Source of the DNA: Micromonospora sp. C31
Lineage (GTDB): Bacteria; Actinomycetota; Actinomycetes; Mycobacteriales; Micromonosporaceae
Assembly (NCBI RefSeq): GCF_018070575.1
Contig: NZ_JAGPXN010000001.1
Location: 558,001 to 622,000, forward strand
Length of the DNA: 64,000 nucleotides
Direction: 5' to 3'
The notes under the pieces were generated by a model. It did not search any database, was not told the DNA's origin, and saw nothing but the letters and a program-made list of their open reading frames with translations. This document shows positions 29,885 to 41,016 of this stretch, piece by piece (within the stretch, counting starts at the first letter, position 1; every line of letters starts with the position of its first letter). The translations under genes and the position numbers were made by a program.

Positions 29885-30454
29885 TCAGTTCTCCTTGAAC
29901 GGGAAGCCCAGGAGCTTGAGCAGCGCCCGGCCCTCGTCGTCGGTCGTGGCGGTCGTGACCACCGTGATGTCCATGCCCCGCTGCCGATCGATCTTGTCCT
30001 GGTCGATCTCGTGGAACACCGACTGCTCGGTCAGACCGAACGTGTAGTTGCCGTGCCCGTCGAGCTTGCGCCCGTCCAGACCACGGAAGTCACGGATACG
30101 CGGCAGCGCGATCGACAACAGCCGGTCCAGGAACTCCCACATCCGGTCGCCGCGGAGGGTCACCTTCGCGCCGATCGGCATGCCCTCGCGGAGCTTGAAC
30201 TGCGCGATGGACTTGGTCGCCCGCCGCACCTGCGGCTTCTGGCCGGTGATCGTGGCCAGGTCCCGGACGGCGCCGTCGATCAGCTTGGCGTCCCGGGCGG
30301 CCTCGCCGACACCCATGTTGACGACGATCTTGACCAGCCGCGGCACCTGCATGGGGTTGCCGAAGTTGTGCTGCTCCTGCAGCTTCGCCACGATCTCGTT
30401 GCGGTACCGCTCCTTGAGGCGCGGCATGGTCTTGGTTTCGGTAGCCGTGGTCAT
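29885..30454 (-). CDS. rplE: 50S ribosomal protein L5
   Basis: A 189-residue 5S rRNA-binding protein. [19 protein letters not shown] and [24 protein letters not shown] sequence are present, with [17 protein letters not shown] near the C-terminus. Start ATG 30454 shares a base with the rplX stop (TGATG); a GTG one codon earlier is the alternative. Confidence 0.97.
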   Translation of the reverse strand: MTTATETKTMPRLKERYRNEIVAKLQEQHNFGNPMQVPRLVKIVVNMGVGEAARDAKLIDGAVRDLATITGQKPQVRRATKSIAQFKLREGMPIGAKVTLRGDRMWEFLDRLLSIALPRIRDFRGLDGRKLDGHGNYTFGLTEQSVFHEIDQDKIDRQRGMDITVVTTATTDDEGRALLKLLGFPFKEN

Positions 30455-30774
30455 CACAGGTCCTTACCGGTGCTACGCGCGATGCGGACCTTCTGGCCGT
30501 TTTCGTCGATCCGGTAACCGACGCGGGTCGGCTTGCCGTCGGAGTCCAGGACCTGCACGTTCGAGACGTGGATCGGGGCCTCCTGGGTGACGATGCCACC
30601 GGTCTTGGCGCCACGCTGGGTGGTGCTGATGCGGGTGTGCTTCTTGACCCGGTTCACGCCCTCGACCAGGACCTTGTCCTGCCGCGGGTAGGCCGCGATG
30701 ACCTTACCCTTGGCACCCTTGTCCTTGCCGGCGATGACGACGACCGTGTCGCCCTTCTTGACCTTCACGGTCAC
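30454..30774 (-). CDS. rplX: 50S ribosomal protein L24
   Basis: A 106-residue KOW-domain assembly initiator. [20 protein letters not shown] is the KOW motif. The GTG start 30774 overlaps the rplN stop in GTGA. Confidence 0.97.
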   Translation of the reverse strand: MTVKVKKGDTVVVIAGKDKGAKGKVIAAYPRQDKVLVEGVNRVKKHTRISTTQRGAKTGGIVTQEAPIHVSNVQVLDSDGKPTRVGYRIDENGQKVRIARSTGKDL

Positions 30775-31139
30775 AACACCTCCGGCGCGAGAGAGATGAT
30801 CTTCATGAACCGCTTGTCCCGCAGCTCCCGGCCCACCGGGCCGAAGATACGGGTACCGCGCGGGTCTCCACCGTCCTTGATGATGACGGCGGCGTTCTCG
30901 TCGAAGCGGATGTACGAACCGTCCGGCCGCCGCCTCTCCTTGGCGGTGCGAACGACGACAGCCTTGACGACGTCGCCCTTCTTCACACCGGCACCGGGGA
31001 TCGCGTCCTTGACGGTGGCCACGATGACGTCGCCGATGCTCGCGTAGCGCCGACCCGAGCCACCGAGAACCCGGATGCACAGGATCTCCCGGGCACCCGT
31101 GTTGTCGGCGACGCGCAGTCGCGACTCCTGCTGAATCAC
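30771..31139 (-). CDS. rplN: 50S ribosomal protein L14
   Basis: A 122-residue intersubunit-bridge protein. [20 protein letters not shown] and the end [20 protein letters not shown] are family signatures. Between rpsQ and rplN there is a 97-bp spacer with a 10-bp hairpin (31164-31188). Confidence 0.98.
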   Translation of the reverse strand: MIQQESRLRVADNTGAREILCIRVLGGSGRRYASIGDVIVATVKDAIPGAGVKKGDVVKAVVVRTAKERRRPDGSYIRFDENAAVIIKDGGDPRGTRIFGPVGRELRDKRFMKIISLAPEVL

Positions 31140-31163
31140 GTCTATCTCCTATGTCTGCCGGTT

Positions 31164-31188
31164 CTCCGGCCGCGCACGGCGGCCGGAG
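31164..31188 (-). terminator. Hairpin between rpsQ and rplN
   Basis: Stem CTCCGGCCGC (31164-31173) with 31179-31188 and a 5-nt loop. It lies mid-operon, so it is more likely a processing, stability or attenuation element than a full terminator. Confidence 0.45.
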
Positions 31189-31236
31189 CCTGGCGGAACC
31201 CGCGCCCGACTGACGCCGGGCGAGCTCGAGCCTTCG

Positions 31237-31515
31237 CTACTTGGCCTTTTCCAGGATCTCCACGAGCCGCCACCGCTTCGTGGCGGACAGCGGCCGGGTC
31301 TCCATGATCATGACCCGGTCGCCGATGCCGGCGGTGTTCTGCTCGTCGTGCACCTTCAACTTGCGGGTACGGCGCATGATCTTGCCGTACAGCGCGTGCT
31401 TGACCCGGTCCTCGACCTCGACGACGACGGTCTTTTCCATCTTGTCGCTGACCACGAGGCCCTCACGCACCTTGCGGCGGGCCCGCGCGGCGGCGGTGGT
31501 GGTGTTCTCGCTCAT
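31237..31515 (-). CDS. rpsQ: 30S ribosomal protein S17
   Basis: A 92-residue OB-fold primary rRNA-binding protein. [20 protein letters not shown] and [19 protein letters not shown] are diagnostic. Its start overlaps the rpmC stop by 4 bp. Confidence 0.97.
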   Translation of the reverse strand: MSENTTTAAARARRKVREGLVVSDKMEKTVVVEVEDRVKHALYGKIMRRTRKLKVHDEQNTAGIGDRVMIMETRPLSATKRWRLVEILEKAK

Positions 31516-31748
31516 GATGCAGTCACCTCAGTCGGCGCGGCCGAGAGACCCAGCTCGCGCTCACGCATGATCGTGTAGATCCGGGCGATCTCCCGACGGA
31601 TGACCTGCAACCGCCGGTTGTTGTCCAGCTGGCCGGTCGCGGCCTGCACGCGGAGGTTGAACAGCTCCGCCTTGGCCTCGCGCAGCTTCGTGACCAGCTC
31701 CTCCTCGGAGAGCTCACGCAGCTCGGAGGCCTTAACGCCCGCTGCCAT
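31512..31748 (-). CDS. rpmC: 50S ribosomal protein L29
   Basis: A 78-residue two-helix protein near the exit tunnel and a docking site for trigger factor and [23 protein letters not shown] and [18 protein letters not shown] are typical. Overlaps rplP by one base and rpsQ by four. Confidence 0.97.
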   Translation of the reverse strand: MAAGVKASELRELSEEELVTKLREAKAELFNLRVQAATGQLDNNRRLQVIRREIARIYTIMRERELGLSAAPTEVTAS

Positions 31749-32173
31749 CAGGATTCACCCACTTCGCGCGTAACAATGCGGCACTTCATCGGGAGCTTGT
31801 GGATCGCGCGACGCATCGCCTCTCGCGCGATCTGCTCGTTGGGGAAGGACATCTCGAAGAGAACCCGCCCCGGCTTGACGTTGGCGACCCACCACTCGGG
31901 CGAACCCTTACCGGAACCCATCCGGGTCTCGGCCGGCTTCTTGGTGAGGGCCTGGTCCGGGAAGATCGTGATCCAGACCTTGCCACCACGCTTGATGTGG
32001 CGGGTCATCGCGATACGCGCCGACTCGATCTGGCGGTTGGTCACGTACGCCGGCTCGAGAGCCTGGATCCCGAACTCGCCGAACACCACCCGGTTACCAC
32101 CCTTGGACGCGCCACTGCGGTCCGGGTGGTGCGGCTTGCGGAAGCCCTTCGGGGGCTTGCGCGGCATCAGCAT
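31748..32173 (-). CDS. rplP: 50S ribosomal protein L16
   Basis: A 141-residue protein of the peptidyl-transferase/A-site region. [20 protein letters not shown] and [19 protein letters not shown] are the family signatures. It follows rpsC by 3 bp and overlaps rpmC by one base. Confidence 0.98.
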
Positions 32174-32176
32174 CTG

Positions 32177-33034
32177 TCAGCCCTCCTGCTGCGTTTCTGC
32201 CGCGGCGGCGACGGCGGCGGGATCCACCGCGTCACCACTCGGCGTCTCGGCCTGCTGCGCGATGGTCGTCGCGGCGGCGGCCCTGCCGGCCTCGGTCCCG
32301 CCGGCGGTCGTGCCGGACGAGCCGGACCGACCACGGCGCGGCCGCTCCGGACGGTCGCCACGGTCACGGCGCGGGCGCGACGGCGCCTCGGCCGGGGTCT
32401 CCCGACCCGGTACCGCGTCGCCCTTGTAGATCCAGACCTTCACGCCGATCCGGCCGAAGCTCGTACGGGCCTCGAAGAAGCCGTACTCGATGTTGGCCCG
32501 CAGCGTGTGCAGCGGGACCCGGCCCTCGCGGTAGAACTCGGTCCGGCTCATCTCGGCGCCGCCGAGACGACCCGAGACCTGGACCCGGATGCCCTTGCAG
32601 ACCGGGTTCTTCATCGCGGACTGCATGGCCTTGCGCATCGCCCGACGGAAGCTGACCCGGCTGGAGAGCTGCTCGGCCACACCCTGTGCGACGAGCTGCG
32701 CGTCCGACTCGGGGTTCTTCACCTCGATGATGTTCAGCTGGACCTGCTTGCCGGTCAGCTTCTCGAGCTCGCCGCGGATCCGGTCGGCCTCCGCACCCTT
32801 ACGGCCGATGACGATGCCCGGCCGGGCGGTGTGGATGTCGACCCGGACCCGGTCCCGGGTGCGCTCGATGTCGACCTTGGAGATCCCGGCGCGCTCGAGG
32901 CCCTTGGACATCATGCGGCGGATCTTGACGTCCTCGCCGATGTAGTCCTTGTAGAGCTTGTCCGCGAACCAGCGGGACTTCCAGTCGGTCGAGATGCCGA
33001 GCCGGAACCCGTGCGGGTGAACCTTCTGACCCAT
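32177..33034 (-). CDS. rpsC: 30S ribosomal protein S3 with extended tail
   Basis: A 285-residue protein of the mRNA entry site. The KH domain ([19 protein letters not shown]) and the C-terminal domain ([21 protein letters not shown], split over about 20 residues) are intact. The last 70 residues are a low-complexity extension, first Arg/Asp-rich then Ala/Thr/Gly, longer than the Escherichia protein but typical of actinomycetes. One-base overlap with rplV. Confidence 0.98.
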   Translation of the reverse strand: MGQKVHPHGFRLGISTDWKSRWFADKLYKDYIGEDVKIRRMMSKGLERAGISKVDIERTRDRVRVDIHTARPGIVIGRKGAEADRIRGELEKLTGKQVQLNIIEVKNPESDAQLVAQGVAEQLSSRVSFRRAMRKAMQSAMKNPVCKGIRVQVSGRLGGAEMSRTEFYREGRVPLHTLRANIEYGFFEARTSFGRIGVKVWIYKGDAVPGRETPAEAPSRPRRDRGDRPERPRRGRSGSSGTTAGGTEAGRAAAATTIAQQAETPSGDAVDPAAVAAAAETQQEG

Positions 33035-33492
33035 TACTCGGCGCCCTCCGTCTTGCTCTGCGTCTCGGCCGGCTCCGCCTGCTTCGCCGGGGCCGACTTC
33101 TTCGCGGCCGCCTTCTTCGGCGCGGCCGGCGCCACCGCCTCGACCGCGACGGTGATGTGGCAGGTGCGCTTGCGGATCCGGTACGCCCGGCCCTGCGCCC
33201 GCGGCTGGAACCGCTTCATGGTCGGGCCCTCGTCGACGTACGCCTCGCTGACGAGCAGCGCGTCGGGGTCCAGCCGCTCGTTGTTCTCCGCGTTGGCGAT
33301 GGCGCTCGCGAGCACCTTGTACACCTGCTCGCTCGCAGCCTGCGGCGCGAACTGCAGCACCGTGAGCGCCTCCTTCGCGGGCAGGCCGCGGACGAGGTTG
33401 ACCACCCGGCGCGCCTTCATCGGCGAGATGCGCACGTGCCGCGCAACCGCCCGCGCGCCCGGAAGCACCGGAGCGTCGCCCTTTCCTGGCAT
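33034..33492 (-). CDS. rplV: 50S ribosomal protein L22
   Basis: A 152-residue exit-tunnel protein whose beta-hairpin lines the tunnel constriction. [20 protein letters not shown] and [19 protein letters not shown] (hairpin and end) are intact. A 35-residue Ala/Lys/Glu-rich tail follows. Preceded by rpsS with a 40-bp spacer. Confidence 0.98.
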   Translation of the reverse strand: MPGKGDAPVLPGARAVARHVRISPMKARRVVNLVRGLPAKEALTVLQFAPQAASEQVYKVLASAIANAENNERLDPDALLVSEAYVDEGPTMKRFQPRAQGRAYRIRKRTCHITVAVEAVAPAAPKKAAAKKSAPAKQAEPAETQSKTEGAE

Positions 33493-33532
33493 CGCTGTAA
33501 CCCCTTGTTCCTCTATCCGTATGCCCGCGGCG

Positions 33533-33814
33533 TCAGCGCCGACGGCTCTTCCGGTCGTCCTTCTCGTGACCCTTGAACGTGCGGGTCAGCGCGAACTCGC
33601 CGAGCTTGTGCCCGACCATCGCCTCAGTCACGAACACCGGGACGTGCTTGCGTCCGTCGTGCACGGCGATCGTGTGACCCAGCATCTCCGGGATGATCGT
33701 CGAGCGCCGCGACCAGGTCTTGATGACGTTCTTCGAGCCCTTCTCGTTCTGCGTCTCCACCTTCTTGAGGAGGTGGTCGTCGATGAACGGGCCCTTCTTC
33801 AGGCTGCGAGGCAT
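33533..33814 (-). CDS. rpsS: 30S ribosomal protein S19
   Basis: A 93-residue head protein forming a complex with S13. [20 protein letters not shown] and the signature [19 protein letters not shown] are present. Lies between rplB and rplV as in all S10 operons. Confidence 0.98.
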   Translation of the reverse strand: MPRSLKKGPFIDDHLLKKVETQNEKGSKNVIKTWSRRSTIIPEMLGHTIAVHDGRKHVPVFVTEAMVGHKLGEFALTRTFKGHEKDDRKSRRR

Positions 33815-33826
33815 GTCTTATCTCCC

Positions 33827-34666
33827 TCAGCCGCGCTTACGCGTGGCGTAGCGGCGGCGGACGATCAGCCGGTCACTCGGCTGGCCCTTACGACGGGTGC
33901 GGCCCTCGGGCTTACCCTGCGGGTTGACCGGGTGGCGACCACCGGAGGTCTTACCCTCACCACCACCGTGCGGGTGGTCGACCGGGTTCATCGCGACACC
34001 ACGGACGGTCGGGCGCTTGCCCTTCCACCGCATCCGGCCGGCCTTGCCCCAGTTGATGTTCGACTGGTCGGCGTTGCCGATCTCGCCGATGCTGGCGCGG
34101 CAGCGGACGTCGACCCGCCGGATCTCGCCGGACGGCATACGCAGGGTCGCGTACACGTCCTCACGGCCGAGCAGCTGGATGCCGACGCCGGCCGAGCGGG
34201 CCAGCTTCGCGCCGCCACCCGGACGCAGCTCCACGTTGTGGATCGTGGTACCGACCGGGATGTTGCGCAGCGGCAGGTTGTTGCCCGGCTTGATGTCGGC
34301 GCCCGGACCGGACTCGACGCGGTCGCCCTGCTTCAGGTCCTTCGGCGCGATGATGTAGCGCTTCTCGCCGTCGGCGTAGTGCAGCAGCGCGATGCGCGCG
34401 GTGCGGTTCGGGTCGTACTCGATGTGGGCGACCTTCGCCGGCACGCCGTCCTTGTCGACCCGCTTGAAGTCGATCAGACGGTACTGGCGCTTGTGACCGC
34501 CACCGTGGTGCCGCGTGGTGATCCGGCCGTGGGCGTTACGCCCGCCCTTCTTCGGCAGCGGAGCCAGCAGCGACTTCTCGGGCGTCGACCGGGTGATCTC
34601 AGCGAAGTCGGCGACGCTGGAGCCACGCCGGCCCGGCGTCGTCGGCTTGTACTTACGGATAGCCAT
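33827..34666 (-). CDS. rplB: 50S ribosomal protein L2
   Basis: A 279-residue protein needed for subunit association and peptidyl transfer. The signature [20 protein letters not shown] carries the conserved His; [20 protein letters not shown] is also typical. Spaced 12 bp from rplW and rpsS. Confidence 0.98.
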   Translation of the reverse strand: MAIRKYKPTTPGRRGSSVADFAEITRSTPEKSLLAPLPKKGGRNAHGRITTRHHGGGHKRQYRLIDFKRVDKDGVPAKVAHIEYDPNRTARIALLHYADGEKRYIIAPKDLKQGDRVESGPGADIKPGNNLPLRNIPVGTTIHNVELRPGGGAKLARSAGVGIQLLGREDVYATLRMPSGEIRRVDVRCRASIGEIGNADQSNINWGKAGRMRWKGKRPTVRGVAMNPVDHPHGGGEGKTSGGRHPVNPQGKPEGRTRRKGQPSDRLIVRRRYATRKRG

Positions 34667-34678
34667 TGTCTACACCCC

Positions 34679-34981
34679 TCAGCTGACCGGGCCGCCGAAG
34701 GCCTCGATACGGTCACCGTCAGCCAGCTTCACGATCGCCCGCTTGGTGGCCTTACGCTGCCCGAAACCGGTCTTGGTCCGCTTGCGCTTGCCCTGGCGGT
34801 TGAGCGTGTTGACCGTCAGGACGCGGACACCGAAGATCTGCTGGATAGCGATCTTGATCTCGGTCTTGTTCGCGTCCGGGTGCACCAGGAAGGTGTACCA
34901 GTTGCGGTTCAGCTCGCTGTAGCTCTTCTCCGAGACGACCGGCGCCACGATGACGTCGCGCGGATCGGCGATCGTGCTCAC
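34679..34981 (-). CDS. rplW: 50S ribosomal protein L23
   Basis: A 100-residue exit-tunnel rim protein, the docking site for trigger factor and [23 protein letters not shown] and [19 protein letters not shown] are typical. GTG start 34981 overlaps the rplD stop in GTGA. Confidence 0.97.
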   Translation of the reverse strand: MSTIADPRDVIVAPVVSEKSYSELNRNWYTFLVHPDANKTEIKIAIQQIFGVRVLTVNTLNRQGKRKRTKTGFGQRKATKRAIVKLADGDRIEAFGGPVS

Positions 34982-35628
34982 TTGCCACCCTCCTCGGTGG
35001 TCTCGGCGGGAACACCCAGGAACTCGTCCAGGGCGTCCTTGGTGAAGACCACGTCGTCGGCCACCAGCACGTCGTACGTGTTGAGCTGGCCGGCCTCGAT
35101 CAGGTGCACCCGCGGCTCGTTGCGCAGCGACACCCAGTTCAGCTCGTCGGTGCTGCTCAGCACGACCAGGACCCGGCGGGCCTCGGTCAGCTTCGTCAGC
35201 GTGGCCAGGGCGGCCTTCGTCGACGGCTTCTCGCCCGAGACGAACGCCTCGACGACGTGCACCTGCCCGGCGCGGGCCCGGTCGGAGAGGGCGCCACGCA
35301 GGGCGGCGGCCTTCATCTTCTTCGGGGTCCGCTGGCTGTAGTCGCGCGGCACGGGGCCGTGCACGACGCCACCGCCGGCGAACTGCGGCGCGCGGATCGA
35401 GCCCTGCCGGGCGCGACCGGTGCCCTTCTGCTTGTACGGCTTCTTGCCGCCACCGGCGACCTCGCCGCGGGTCTTGACCTTGTGCGTGCCCTGCCGGGCC
35501 GCCGCGAGCTGAGCCACCACGACCTGGTGCATCAGCGCGACGTTGGCCTGGACGTCGAAGATGTCGGCGGGCAGCTCGACGGAGCCGCTCCTGGAGCCTT
35601 CGACGGTGAGGACGTCAACGGTGGTCAC
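34978..35628 (-). CDS. rplD: 50S ribosomal protein L4
   Basis: A 216-residue protein whose long loop reaches into the exit tunnel ([20 protein letters not shown] and [20 protein letters not shown]). In Escherichia L4 is the repressor of the S10 operon. GTG start 35628 overlaps rplC by 4 bp. Confidence 0.98.
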   Translation of the reverse strand: MTTVDVLTVEGSRSGSVELPADIFDVQANVALMHQVVVAQLAAARQGTHKVKTRGEVAGGGKKPYKQKGTGRARQGSIRAPQFAGGGVVHGPVPRDYSQRTPKKMKAAALRGALSDRARAGQVHVVEAFVSGEKPSTKAALATLTKLTEARRVLVVLSSTDELNWVSLRNEPRVHLIEAGQLNTYDVLVADDVVFTKDALDEFLGVPAETTEEGGK

Positions 35629-36290
35629 TTGGCCGCACCGCCCTTCTTCGCCTTGGTCTTGGCCGCGGTACGGACCAGGACCAGCGCGCCCTTGGGGCCG
35701 GGAATGGCGCCACGGACGAGCAGGAGGTTGTTCTCGGTGTCGACCGCCTGGACGGTCAGGTTCTGGACGGTGTAGCGCACGCCACCCATCCGGCCGGCCA
35801 TCCGGGTGCCCTTGAAGACACGACCCGGGGTGGCGCAGGCGCCGATGGAGCCCGGCGAGCGGTGCTTGCGCTCGACACCGTGGCTGGCGCGCAGACCGTG
35901 GAAGCCGTGCCGCTTCATCGGGCCGGCGTAACCCTTGCCCTTGGTCTTGCCGGTCACGTCGATCGACATGCCCGCCGGGAACTCCTCGACCGTGACCTCC
36001 TGGCCCAGCGAGTAGTCGGCGGCGTCGCTGGTACGCAGCTCGACGATGTGGCGACGCGGCGCGACGTCGGCCTTCGCGTAGTGCCCGCTGATCGGCTTCT
36101 TGACCTTGCGCGGGTCGATCGTGCCGTACGCCAGCTGGACCGCGGAGTAACCGTCCTTGTCGGCGCTACGAACCTGGCTGATGACGCACGGGCCGGCCTC
36201 GACCACGGTCACCGGGACAACACGGTTGTTGTCCCAGACCTGGGTCATGCCGAGCTTTGCGCCCAGGATCCCCTTGACTTGCCTGTCCAT
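35625..36290 (-). CDS. rplC: 50S ribosomal protein L3
   Basis: A 221-residue assembly initiator near the peptidyl-transferase centre. The signature segment [19 protein letters not shown], the central extension [16 protein letters not shown], and [20 protein letters not shown] are intact. Starts 11 bp after rpsJ. Confidence 0.98.
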   Translation of the reverse strand: MDRQVKGILGAKLGMTQVWDNNRVVPVTVVEAGPCVISQVRSADKDGYSAVQLAYGTIDPRKVKKPISGHYAKADVAPRRHIVELRTSDAADYSLGQEVTVEEFPAGMSIDVTGKTKGKGYAGPMKRHGFHGLRASHGVERKHRSPGSIGACATPGRVFKGTRMAGRMGGVRYTVQNLTVQAVDTENNLLLVRGAIPGPKGALVLVRTAAKTKAKKGGAAK

Positions 36291-36301
36291 TTGTCCGGTC
36301 C

Positions 36302-36610
36302 CTACAGCTTGATCTCGATGTCGACGCCAGCCGGCAGGTCGAGGCGCATGAGCGAGTCGACCGTCTTCGGGGTCGGGTCGATGATGTCGATCAGCCGCTT
36401 GTGCGTGCGCATCTCGAAGTGCTCGCGCGAGTCCTTGTACTTGTGCGGCGAGCGGATAACGCAGAAACGGTTGATCTCCGTGGGCAGCGGCACCGGGCCC
36501 GCGACCTGCGCCCCGGTACGCGTCACCGTCTCGACGATCTTCCGAGCCGAGGAGTCGACGACCTCGTGGTCATAGGCCTTGAGCCGGATGCGGATCTTCT
36601 GTCCCGCCAT
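36302..36610 (-). CDS. rpsJ: 30S ribosomal protein S10 (NusE)
   Basis: A 102-residue protein of the 30S head that also acts in transcription antitermination with NusB and bridges to Nus[21 protein letters not shown] and [20 protein letters not shown] are typical. First gene of the 21-gene S10-spc run. Its leader shares an 18-bp element with the rpsL leader. Confidence 0.98.
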
Positions 36611-36960
36611 GGTGGCTTCTGTTCCTTCTCTCGATGCCGCTGTGTTGCGGGCGCCTGTACCGGCTGGCACAGGCCCACTTCGCCGACCCCCGCGGTCGGG
36701 CGTGTCGCGCCCTCGGGCCAAGCTCCGCCCCGGGACTCCGGAGCGATTCTGACCGCGCGGTGGGTCAGGGCGCCGATCGCACTACCGCGACCTGAACGCC
36801 GTGCGAGGGTGGTTGGCGAACGGGCCGCCAACCACCCTACGCTCGACCGTCCTGCCACCCGGAGGTTCAGCGAAAGCCGAACACAGGCAGCGAACTGTCG
36901 TTACGCAACCTGACTAGTATGCCGCACGACATGCGGCGGGCCTAATCGGGGTTACCTAGC
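36611..36960 (-). promoter_or_regulatory. rpsJ upstream region with shared leader element
   Basis: A 350-bp gap after tuf. It contains the tuf terminator hairpin (36806-36838) and, 81 nt before the rpsJ start, the sequence GCGACACGCCCGACCGCG (minus strand, 36691-36708), which is repeated exactly in the rpsL leader. A promoter must lie here, but I found no clear hexamer pair. Confidence 0.5.
36806..36838 (-). terminator. Terminator hairpin after tuf
   Basis: Perfect 13-bp stem AGGGTGGTTGGCG (36806-36818), 7-nt loop, complement 36826-36838. It lies about 122 nt downstream of the tuf stop and before the rpsJ leader. Confidence 0.75.
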
Positions 36961-38154
36961 TCACTTGACGATCTTGGTGACGAACCCGGCGCCGACGGTG
37001 CGGCCACCCTCGCGGATCGCGAACTTGAGGTTCTCCTCCATGGCGATGGGCTGGATCAGCTTCACCGACATGGTGGTGTTGTCACCCGGCATGACCATCT
37101 CGGTGCCCTCGGGGAGGGTGACGACACCGGTGACGTCCGTGGTGCGGAAGTAGAACTGCGGACGGTAGTTCTGGAAGAACGGGGTGTGCCGGCCGCCCTC
37201 CTCCTTGGAGAGGATGTAGACCGTCGCCTCGAACTCCGTGTGCGGGGTCGTGGTGCCCGGCTTGATGACGACCATGCCGCGCTCGACGTCCTCGCGCTTG
37301 ATGCCACGCAGCAGCAGACCGACGTTCTCGCCCGCGCGGGCCTCGTCGAGCAGCTTGCGGAACATCTCGATGCCGGTGCAGGTGGTCTTCATCGACTTCT
37401 CACGGATGCCGACGATCTCCACCTCCTCGTTCGGCTTGAGCACGCCGCGCTCCGCCCGGCCGGTGACGACCGTGCCACGACCGGTGATCGTGAAGACGTC
37501 CTCGATGGGCATGAGGAACGGCTTCTCGGTCTCGCGCTCCGGCTGCGGGATCGCCGTGTCGACCGCGGTCATCAGGTCCAGCAGCTTGCCGGTCCACTCG
37601 GGGTCACCCTCGAGGGCCTTCAGCGCGGAGACCCGCACGACCGGCAGGTCGTCGCCCGGGTAGTCCTGGTTCGACAGCAGCTCACGGACCTCGAGCTCGA
37701 CGAGCTCCAGGAGCTCCTCGTCGTCGACCATGTCGCTCTTGTTGAGCGCCACGACGATGTACGGCACGCCGACCTGGCGGGCCAGCAGCACGTGCTCGCG
37801 GGTCTGCGGCATCGGGCCGTCGGTCGCCGCAACCACCAGGATCGCGCCGTCCATCTGGGCGGCACCGGTGATCATGTTCTTGATGTAGTCGGCGTGACCG
37901 GGGCAGTCGACGTGCGCGTAGTGCCGCGCCTCGGTCTGGTACTCGACGTGCGCGATGGAGATCGTGATGCCGCGGGCCTTCTCCTCCGGCGCCTTGTCGA
38001 TCTCGTCGAACGGCGTGTACGGGTTCAGGTCCGGGTACTGGTCGTGCAGGACCTTGGTGATGGCCGCCGTCAGCGTCGTCTTACCGTGGTCGATGTGACC
38101 AATGGTGCCGATGTTGACGTGCGGCTTAGTCCGCTCGAACTTCGCCTTCGCCAC
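36961..38154 (-). CDS. tuf: Elongation factor Tu
   Basis: A 397-residue GTPase that delivers aminoacyl-tRNA. GTP motifs: [10 protein letters not shown] (P-loop), [12 protein letters not shown] (switch II), ALNKSDMVD (guanine base; Ser replaces the more usual Cys). Domains 2 and 3 are complete, ending [10 protein letters not shown]. It lies 218 bp from fusA with a hairpin between, so tuf probably also has its own promoter, as in other actinomycetes. Confidence 0.98.
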   Translation of the reverse strand: MAKAKFERTKPHVNIGTIGHIDHGKTTLTAAITKVLHDQYPDLNPYTPFDEIDKAPEEKARGITISIAHVEYQTEARHYAHVDCPGHADYIKNMITGAAQMDGAILVVAATDGPMPQTREHVLLARQVGVPYIVVALNKSDMVDDEELLELVELEVRELLSNQDYPGDDLPVVRVSALKALEGDPEWTGKLLDLMTAVDTAIPQPERETEKPFLMPIEDVFTITGRGTVVTGRAERGVLKPNEEVEIVGIREKSMKTTCTGIEMFRKLLDEARAGENVGLLLRGIKREDVERGMVVIKPGTTTPHTEFEATVYILSKEEGGRHTPFFQNYRPQFYFRTTDVTGVVTLPEGTEMVMPGDNTTMSVKLIQPIAMEENLKFAIREGGRTVGAGFVTKIVK

Positions 38155-38308
38155 TGGGTCCTCCTGTGGACTTCTTGGTTCGTTCGCCCCGGCGCGCCGG
38201 TCGGCGCTTAGGACTCTGTCGACAGCCTTTCCGACCTGACGGCCGGAGAGCTTTGGTGGGTTCTGCGGCGATGAAGCCTACAGGCCCGGTCTCACGCATC
38301 CCGACCGA

Positions 38309-38344
38309 GGTGGTCGCGGGCGGGAGCACCCTCCCGCGACCGCC
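38309..38344 (-). terminator. Hairpin between fusA and tuf
   Basis: GGTGGTCGCGGG (38309-38320) pairs with 38333-38344 (12 bp, one G-U), 12-nt loop. It begins 29 nt after the fusA stop and is likely a partial terminator that lets tuf be expressed separately. Confidence 0.65.
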
Positions 38345-38372
38345 CCGGATCATCGATCACGTCAGGTGAGGG

Positions 38373-40469
38373 TCACTCACCCGTCGCCTTGGCGATGATC
38401 TCCTTCGCGACCGAGGACGGAACCTCGGCGTAGGAGTCGAACTGCATGCTGTAGCTAGCCCGGCCCTGGGTCTTCGACCGCAGGTCGCCGACGTAGCCGA
38501 ACATCTCCGACAACGGCACCAGAGCCTTGACGACGCGGGCGCCGCTGCGCTCCTCCATCGCCTGGATGATGCCGCGGCGGGAGTTGAGGTCGCCGATGAC
38601 GTCACCCATGTTCTCCTCAGGAGTGGTGACCTCAACGGCCATCATCGGCTCGAGGAGCGCGGGGTCGGCCTTGCGGGCCGCCTCCTTCATCACCATCGAG
38701 CCGGCGATCTTGAATGCCATTTCCGACGAGTCGACCTCGTGGTACTGGCCGTCCAGCAGCGTGAGCTTGACACCCACCAGCGGGAAGCCGGCGAGGATGC
38801 CGTACTGCATGGCGTCCTGCGCGCCCGCGTCCACCGACGGGATGAACTCCCGGGGGATACGGCCACCGGTCACCGCGTTGGCGAACTCGTAGGTCGGTGC
38901 GTCGTTGCCCAGCGGCAGCGGCTCCAGGCTGATGATCACCCGGGCGTACTGGCCGGAACCACCGGTCTGCTTCTTGTGGGTGTACTCGACCTTGTCCACC
39001 TTGCGGCGGATGGTCTCGCGGTAGGCCACCTGCGGCTTGCCGATGTTGGCCTCGACGTTGAACTCGCGGCGCATCCGGTCGACCAGGATGTCCAGGTGCA
39101 GCTCGCCCATGCCGGAGATGACCGTCTGGCCGGTCTGGTCGTCCAGCTTGACGCGGAAGGTCGGGTCCTCCTCGGCCAGCCGCTGGATGGCGGTGCTGAG
39201 CTTCTCCTGGTCGGCCTTGGTCTTCGGCTCGATGGCGACCTCGATGACCGGCTCCGGGAAGGTCATCGACTCCAGGATGACCGGGTTCGCCGGGTCGCAC
39301 AGCGTGTCACCGGTGGTGGTCTGCTTCAGGCCCTGCACCGCGATGATGTCGCCAGCCTGGGCCGAGCTGCGCTCTTCCCGCTTGTTGGCGTGCATCTGGT
39401 AGATCTTGCCGATCCGCTCCTTGCGGTCCTTGGTGGAGTTGACCACCTGGGAGCCGGACTCGAGCGTGCCGGAGTAGATCCGGACGTAGGTGAGCTTGCC
39501 GAGGTGCTTGTCCGTCTGGATCTTGAAGGCGAGGCCGGAGAACGGCTCCGACTTGGACGGCTTCCGCTGCAACGGGGTCTCGCCGTCGGTGGCCGTACCC
39601 TCGATCGCCGGGATGTCCAGCGGCGACGGCAGGTACGCGACGACCGCGTCGAGCATCGGCTGGATGCCCTTGTTCTTGAAGGCGGTGCCGGTGAGGACCG
39701 GGTTGGCCTTGCCGTCGATGGTGGCCCGGCGGATTGCGGCCTTGATCTCCTCGACGGAGATCTCCTCGCCCTCCAGGTACTTCTCCATCACCGCGTCGTC
39801 GACGTCGGCCAGCGTCTCGATCAGCTTCTCGCGCCACTCGGCGGCGGAGTCGGCGAGGTCGGCCGGGATGTCCTCGATCGCGTAGTCCTCGCCCTTCTGC
39901 GTCTCGCCGCGCCAGGTGAGGGCCCGCATCTCGACCAGGTCGACCACGCCGATGAAGTCGGACTCGGCGCCGATCGGGATCTGGAGGACCAGCGGGGTGG
40001 CGTTGAGCCGGTCGATCATCATCTGCACGCAGCGGAAGAAGTCGGCACCGGTCCGGTCGAGCTTGTTGACGAAGCACATCCGGGGGACGTTGTACTTGTC
40101 CGCCTGCCGCCAGACGTTCTCCGTCTGCGGCTCCACGCCGGCCACGCCGTCGTAGACCGCAACCGCGCCGTCCAGCACCCGCAGCGACCGCTCGACCTCG
40201 ACCGTGAAGTCGACGTGGCCGGGCGTGTCGATGATCTGGATCGTGTGGCCCTTCCACTCACACTTGGTAGCAGCGGAGGTGATGGTGATACCACGCTCCT
40301 GCTCCTGCTCCATCCAGTCCATGACGGCACCGCCCTCGTGGACCTCACCGATCTTGTACGTGATGCCGGTGTAGAACAGGATCCGCTCGGTGGTGGTGGT
40401 CTTACCGGCATCGATGTGGGCCATGATGCCGATGTTGCGTACGTTGGCGAGCGCGTCTGCGGCGGCCAC
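38373..40469 (-). CDS. fusA: Elongation factor G
   Basis: A 698-residue translocase GTPase. G-domain motifs: [48 protein letters not shown]. The domain IV tip that reaches the decoding site is in the region [16 protein letters not shown]. Full length for canonical EF-G. It follows rpsG by 75 bp with a 12-bp hairpin. Confidence 0.98.
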   Translation of the reverse strand: MAAADALANVRNIGIMAHIDAGKTTTTERILFYTGITYKIGEVHEGGAVMDWMEQEQERGITITSAATKCEWKGHTIQIIDTPGHVDFTVEVERSLRVLDGAVAVYDGVAGVEPQTENVWRQADKYNVPRMCFVNKLDRTGADFFRCVQMMIDRLNATPLVLQIPIGAESDFIGVVDLVEMRALTWRGETQKGEDYAIEDIPADLADSAAEWREKLIETLADVDDAVMEKYLEGEEISVEEIKAAIRRATIDGKANPVLTGTAFKNKGIQPMLDAVVAYLPSPLDIPAIEGTATDGETPLQRKPSKSEPFSGLAFKIQTDKHLGKLTYVRIYSGTLESGSQVVNSTKDRKERIGKIYQMHANKREERSSAQAGDIIAVQGLKQTTTGDTLCDPANPVILESMTFPEPVIEVAIEPKTKADQEKLSTAIQRLAEEDPTFRVKLDDQTGQTVISGMGELHLDILVDRMRREFNVEANIGKPQVAYRETIRRKVDKVEYTHKKQTGGSGQYARVIISLEPLPLGNDAPTYEFANAVTGGRIPREFIPSVDAGAQDAMQYGILAGFPLVGVKLTLLDGQYHEVDSSEMAFKIAGSMVMKEAARKADPALLEPMMAVEVTTPEENMGDVIGDLNSRRGIIQAMEERSGARVVKALVPLSEMFGYVGDLRSKTQGRASYSMQFDSYAEVPSSVAKEIIAKATGE

Positions 40470-40509
40470 TTCAATCCCTACTTATCGTCGTCTCGACACA
40501 ACTGGTGGC

Positions 40510-40538
40510 GGTTCCGGCGCCACCAGGGCGCCGGAACC
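40510..40538 (-). terminator. Hairpin between rpsG and fusA
   Basis: Perfect 12-bp stem GGTTCCGGCGCC (40510-40521), 5-nt loop, complement 40527-40538. It sits 6 nt after the rpsG stop and inside the str operon, so it is probably an attenuator or processing site. Confidence 0.55.
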
Positions 40539-40544
40539 AGGGTG

Positions 40545-41015
40545 TTACCAGCGGTAGTGCGCGAAGGCCTTGTTGGACTCGGCCATCTTGTGCGTGTCCT
40601 CGCGCCGCTTGACGGCGGCACCGAGGCCGTTGCTCGCGTCCAGCAGCTCGTTCATCAGCCGCTCGATCATGGTCTTCTCGCGACGGGCGCGGGAGTAGGT
40701 GACCAGCCAACGCAGGCCCAGGGTGGTCGCCCGGGCGGGGCGGACCTCGACCGGGACCTGGTAGGTGGCGCCACCGACGCGACGGCTGCGCACCTCGAGG
40801 GTCGGCTTGACGTTGTCCATCGCCCGCTTGAGGGTGACGACCGGGTCGGTGCCGGACTTCTCACGGCAGCCCTCGAGGGCGGCGTAGACGATGCGCTCGG
40901 CGAGCTGACGCTTACCGCGCAGGAGGATCTTGTTCACCAGCTGGGTGACCAACGGCGAGTTGTACACCGGGTCAGCGACCAGCGGCTTCCGCGGAGCGGG
41001 TCCCTTGCGCGGCAT
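40545..41015 (-). CDS. rpsG: 30S ribosomal protein S7
   Basis: A 156-residue 30S head assembly initiator next to the E site. [20 protein letters not shown] and the signature [19 protein letters not shown] region are present, ending FAHYRW. Its ATG lies one base after the rpsL stop, with the ribosome binding site AAGGAGAAG inside rpsL. Confidence 0.98.
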   Translation of the reverse strand: MPRKGPAPRKPLVADPVYNSPLVTQLVNKILLRGKRQLAERIVYAALEGCREKSGTDPVVTLKRAMDNVKPTLEVRSRRVGGATYQVPVEVRPARATTLGLRWLVTYSRARREKTMIERLMNELLDASNGLGAAVKRREDTHKMAESNKAFAHYRW

Positions 41016-41016
41016 G

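Noticed and set aside
31799..35341. 1180-codon plus-strand frame over the S10 operon
   Set aside because: Opposite to ten well-known ribosomal genes and lacks its own start signal.
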